A stretch of 64,000 bases of DNA from Sphingomonas sp. ATCC 31555 (lineage in GTDB: Bacteria > Pseudomonadota > Alphaproteobacteria > Sphingomonadales > Sphingomonadaceae), in contig NZ_ALBQ01000032.1 in NCBI RefSeq assembly GCF_000282895.1, positions 1-64,000 on the forward strand, given 5' to 3'. Under the pieces are notes generated by a model. That model searched no databases. It worked only from the letters and a program-made list of their open reading frames with translations, and was not told the DNA's origin. Position 1 is the first letter of the stretch. Every line of letters begins with the position of its first letter. The translations under genes and the position numbers were made by a program. Below are positions 61,889 through 64,000 of this stretch, piece after piece.

Positions 61889-64000
61889 ATGAACAGTATG
61901 AAGCGTTCCGCGCTACTGTCGCGCTCGGCGTCGGTGCTCGCCGTATCTGCATGTTTGCTGATGCCATCGTTTGCGCAGGCACAAGCCGACAACGTTGCCA
62001 CCGGTGCCGCGGCCACCCAGGAATCGGTTCAGGGCGAAGAAATCGTCGTCACCGGCATCCGCGCCAGCCTTGAGCGCTCGATCGCGATCAAGCGCGAAGC
62101 GCCTGGTATCGTCGACGCGATCTCCGCGGAAGATATCGGCAAGTTCCCGGACACCAACTTGGCCGAATCGCTGCAGCGTATTCCCGGCGTCTCGATCAAC
62201 CGCACCAACGGCGAAGGCTCGCTGGTCACCGTGCGCGGCTTCGGCCCGAATTTCAACATGGTGACGTTGAACGGCCGCCAGCTCGCCGCCGCCAACGTGG
62301 CCGTGGTCGGTGGCGACCAGAACTCGGACGGTGCCCAGGGCACCACCCGCTCGTTCGACTTCTCCAACCTCGCGACGGAAGGCGTCCGGACGCTCGAGGT
62401 CTATAAGACGGGCCGCGCCGCGGTGCCGTCGGGCGGCATCGGCGCGACCATCAACGTCATCACGCGCCGCCCGCTCGATAACAGCACGTCGGGCTTCAGC
62501 GGCAGCCTCGGCGCCAAGGCCGTGTACGACACCAGCGTCGACGGCTGTCTCGATTGCGGTTCGAAGGTGACTCCGGAATTTTCGGGCGTGATGAGCTGGA
62601 GCGATCCGGAGCAGCGCTTTGGCGTCAACCTGTTCGGCAGCTATCAGAAGCGCAATTTCACGTCGATTTCGGCAACGTCGAACGACTGGAACATCATCCC
62701 GTACAGCACCTTCCTGACCGGCGGTTTCGCACGGAGCGGCGGCGCCTGCACGGGTGCCGCAACGCCGACCTGCACGGTCGTGAAGAACGCGCCGAGCAAT
62801 CCGAACCAGCTCGTCGCGATCCCGAACGACAGCCGCTATCACTATGCCGAGGGCAGCCGCGAACGCATCAATGGCCAGGCCACGGTGCAGTTCAAGCCGA
62901 CCGACACGCTGACGCTGACCGCCGACGCGCTGTATGCGCAGAACAAGCAGCGCGAAGAGCGTTCGGACGTGTCGAACTGGTTCAACCGCCCGTTCGACGA
63001 AGTCACGTTCGACAGCAACCCGACGGTGGCGACGGCAACCTATCTGCATGAAACCGGTCTGAAGGACGAAGGCTTCGAAGCGCAATCGCGCGCGCAGAAG
63101 AGCAAGATCGAGGACTACGGCCTGAATGCCAATTGGGAAATCACGCCGACCCTCACGTTGAACCTCGATGGCCACATCAGCTCGGCGTCGAGCCGGCCGG
63201 ACAACCCCAATGGCTATAGTTCGACGCTGATGGGCATGGGTGCCAACGTCGTGCAGTCGCACTCGGTGACCTATCTGTCCGGTATCCCGCAGCAGGATAT
63301 CACCCTGGCACCGGGCACTGCGATCAACCTGAACACCGTCGGTTCGTCGATCGGCCGCACCCGCAGCTCGCTGCAGGACCAGAAGGTCAAGGAAATCCGC
63401 GCCGACTTCGGTTGGGATCTCGGCGACGGCAGCCGCTTCGACTTCGGCGGCAACTTCCGCAAGGTCGATACCACGCAGACCTATACCGAGCAGCAGCAGA
63501 CGCTGGGTGACTGGGGCCTTGCCAACCCGGGCGACGTGCAGCGGCAGGCGCCGGGCGCGCTGCAGGCCTTCTGCCTCGTCTGCAAGTTCGAGCATTACAA
63601 TCCCGGCTCGGATCCGGAGTCGCAGATCGCCTATCGTGGCAACGCTGCGAACATCTTCTCGGTGATGTCGCCCTTCTATGCCAATCGCGGCAACGCGCTG
63701 ACCGTCAACAGCCGGGCAGACAACCGCGTCAAGGAAGACATCTGGGCAGCCTATGGCCAGCTTACCTGGAAGGGTGAGATCGGCAACGCACCGGCGCGTC
63801 TGGTCGGTGGCCTGCGCTACGAGCACACCAAGTCGCACACCACCTCGCTTACGGCGGTTCCGGCCGGCATCGAGTGGGATTCGGACAACGACTTCACGGT
63901 CGTTCTGTCGAACCAGAGCCAGTATCTGAGCGATGGCGGCAGCTACGACAACATCCTGCCGCAGGTCGACTTCCAGGTCGAATTGCAGCGCAACCTGCTG
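61889..64000 (+). CDS. TonB-dependent outer-membrane receptor (partial, runs off the window)
   Basis: The first 704 codons of a receptor of the same broad family as the one at 3625-6336. Start ATG 61889 with GGAGGGG upstream. Signal peptide ends at PSFAQAQA; the TonB-box-like EEIVVTGIRASLERS and plug motifs AEDIGKFPDTNLAESLQRIP and VTVRGFGPNF follow; barrel strands occupy the rest. The frame stays open to the end of the window. A paired operator upstream and the GH43 gene nearby suggest import of a plant-derived oligosaccharide. Confidence 0.93.
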   Translation, partial: MNSMKRSALLSRSASVLAVSACLLMPSFAQAQADNVATGAAATQESVQGEEIVVTGIRASLERSIAIKREAPGIVDAISAEDIGKFPDTNLAESLQRIPGVSINRTNGEGSLVTVRGFGPNFNMVTLNGRQLAAANVAVVGGDQNSDGAQGTTRSFDFSNLATEGVRTLEVYKTGRAAVPSGGIGATINVITRRPLDNSTSGFSGSLGAKAVYDTSVDGCLDCGSKVTPEFSGVMSWSDPEQRFGVNLFGSYQKRNFTSISATSNDWNIIPYSTFLTGGFARSGGACTGAATPTCTVVKNAPSNPNQLVAIPNDSRYHYAEGSRERINGQATVQFKPTDTLTLTADALYAQNKQREERSDVSNWFNRPFDEVTFDSNPTVATATYLHETGLKDEGFEAQSRAQKSKIEDYGLNANWEITPTLTLNLDGHISSASSRPDNPNGYSSTLMGMGANVVQSHSVTYLSGIPQQDITLAPGTAINLNTVGSSIGRTRSSLQDQKVKEIRADFGWDLGDGSRFDFGGNFRKVDTTQTYTEQQQTLGDWGLANPGDVQRQAPGALQAFCLVCKFEHYNPGSDPESQIAYRGNAANIFSVMSPFYANRGNALTVNSRADNRVKEDIWAAYGQLTWKGEIGNAPARLVGGLRYEHTKSHTTSLTAVPAGIEWDSDNDFTVVLSNQSQYLSDGGSYDNILPQVDFQVELQRNLL

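Noticed and set aside
61913..63838. A 641-codon minus-strand ORF.
   Set aside because: It is the antisense shadow of the plus-strand TonB receptor, which has a signal peptide, plug motifs and ribosome-binding site; the minus frame has no recognisable domain.

Overview
The window is high-GC, densely packed alphaproteobacterial DNA, most like a Sphingomonas-type sphingomonad. The evidence is a CtrA-type cell-cycle regulator, Bpt leucyltransferase, HWE histidine kinases, two large TonB-dependent receptors of the sphingomonad/Caulobacter kind, Tat-exported hydrolases, and a sigma-EcfG-type promoter. It looks chromosomal: I see no integrase, transposase, phage gene, CRISPR array, rRNA or tRNA.

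Layout. 1-6.5 kb is a small glycan-use locus on the minus strand (TonB receptor, GH89 alpha-N-acetylglucosaminidase, NagX/HGSNAT-like membrane acyltransferase). 6.6-18 kb is mostly housekeeping: free methionine-R-sulfoxide reductase, ArfB, RluA-type pseudouridine synthase, WrbA, pirin with a divergent LysR, an AI-2E-type permease, CtrA with its own regulatory region and terminator, an HPP-family protein, an amidohydrolase, threonine ammonia-lyase and Bpt. 18-24.3 kb holds a DAB inorganic-carbon uptake operon (dabB-dabA-small ORF) flanked by two LysR genes. 24.3-28.5 kb is a type I-like export operon whose ABC subunit has lost every nucleotide-binding motif. 28.6-34.4 kb is a signalling operon: hybrid kinase with three receiver domains, CheR, and a REC-PAS-HWE-REC kinase. 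34.4-42 kb carries LacI, phospholipase C, a tannase-family esterase, a Cds1-like cysteine desulfhydrase, a Crp/Fnr regulator and an HWE-like ATPase without its phosphoacceptor.

The most unusual part is 42.1-53.5 kb: two divergent, tightly overlapping operons around a 245-bp AT-rich control region. The minus operon encodes two NDP-sugar epimerase-like SDRs, a GT4 glycosyltransferase, two CgeB-like glycosyltransferases, and a CgeB-like glycosyltransferase fused in frame to a UDP-glucuronate-decarboxylase-like SDR. The plus operon encodes a histidine phosphatase, a methyltransferase, a glycoside hydrolase whose TIM barrel looks circularly permuted, and myo-inositol-1-phosphate synthase. It sits behind an exact GGAAC-N17-CGTT sequence, the general-stress sigma-EcfG promoter consensus. 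My inference is a stress-induced pathway to an inositol-containing, possibly methylated glycoside or glycolipid. 53.5-59 kb continues with genes often seen in stress cassettes (DUF1003, SRPBCC, a formaldehyde-dehydrogenase-like ADH, SDR) and a dehydrogenase plus Gfo/Idh pair. 59-64 kb holds a GH43 enzyme, a CitE-like lyase, and a second TonB receptor that runs off the window, preceded by a paired palindromic operator.

Features are assigned from sequence motifs and family knowledge only; no searches were run. Bases 1-80 show no gene. The longest gene-free stretches (about 245-305 bp at 6337-6612, 12571-12816, 49748-49992 and 61586-61888) are covered by the regulatory, terminator or leader entries below.
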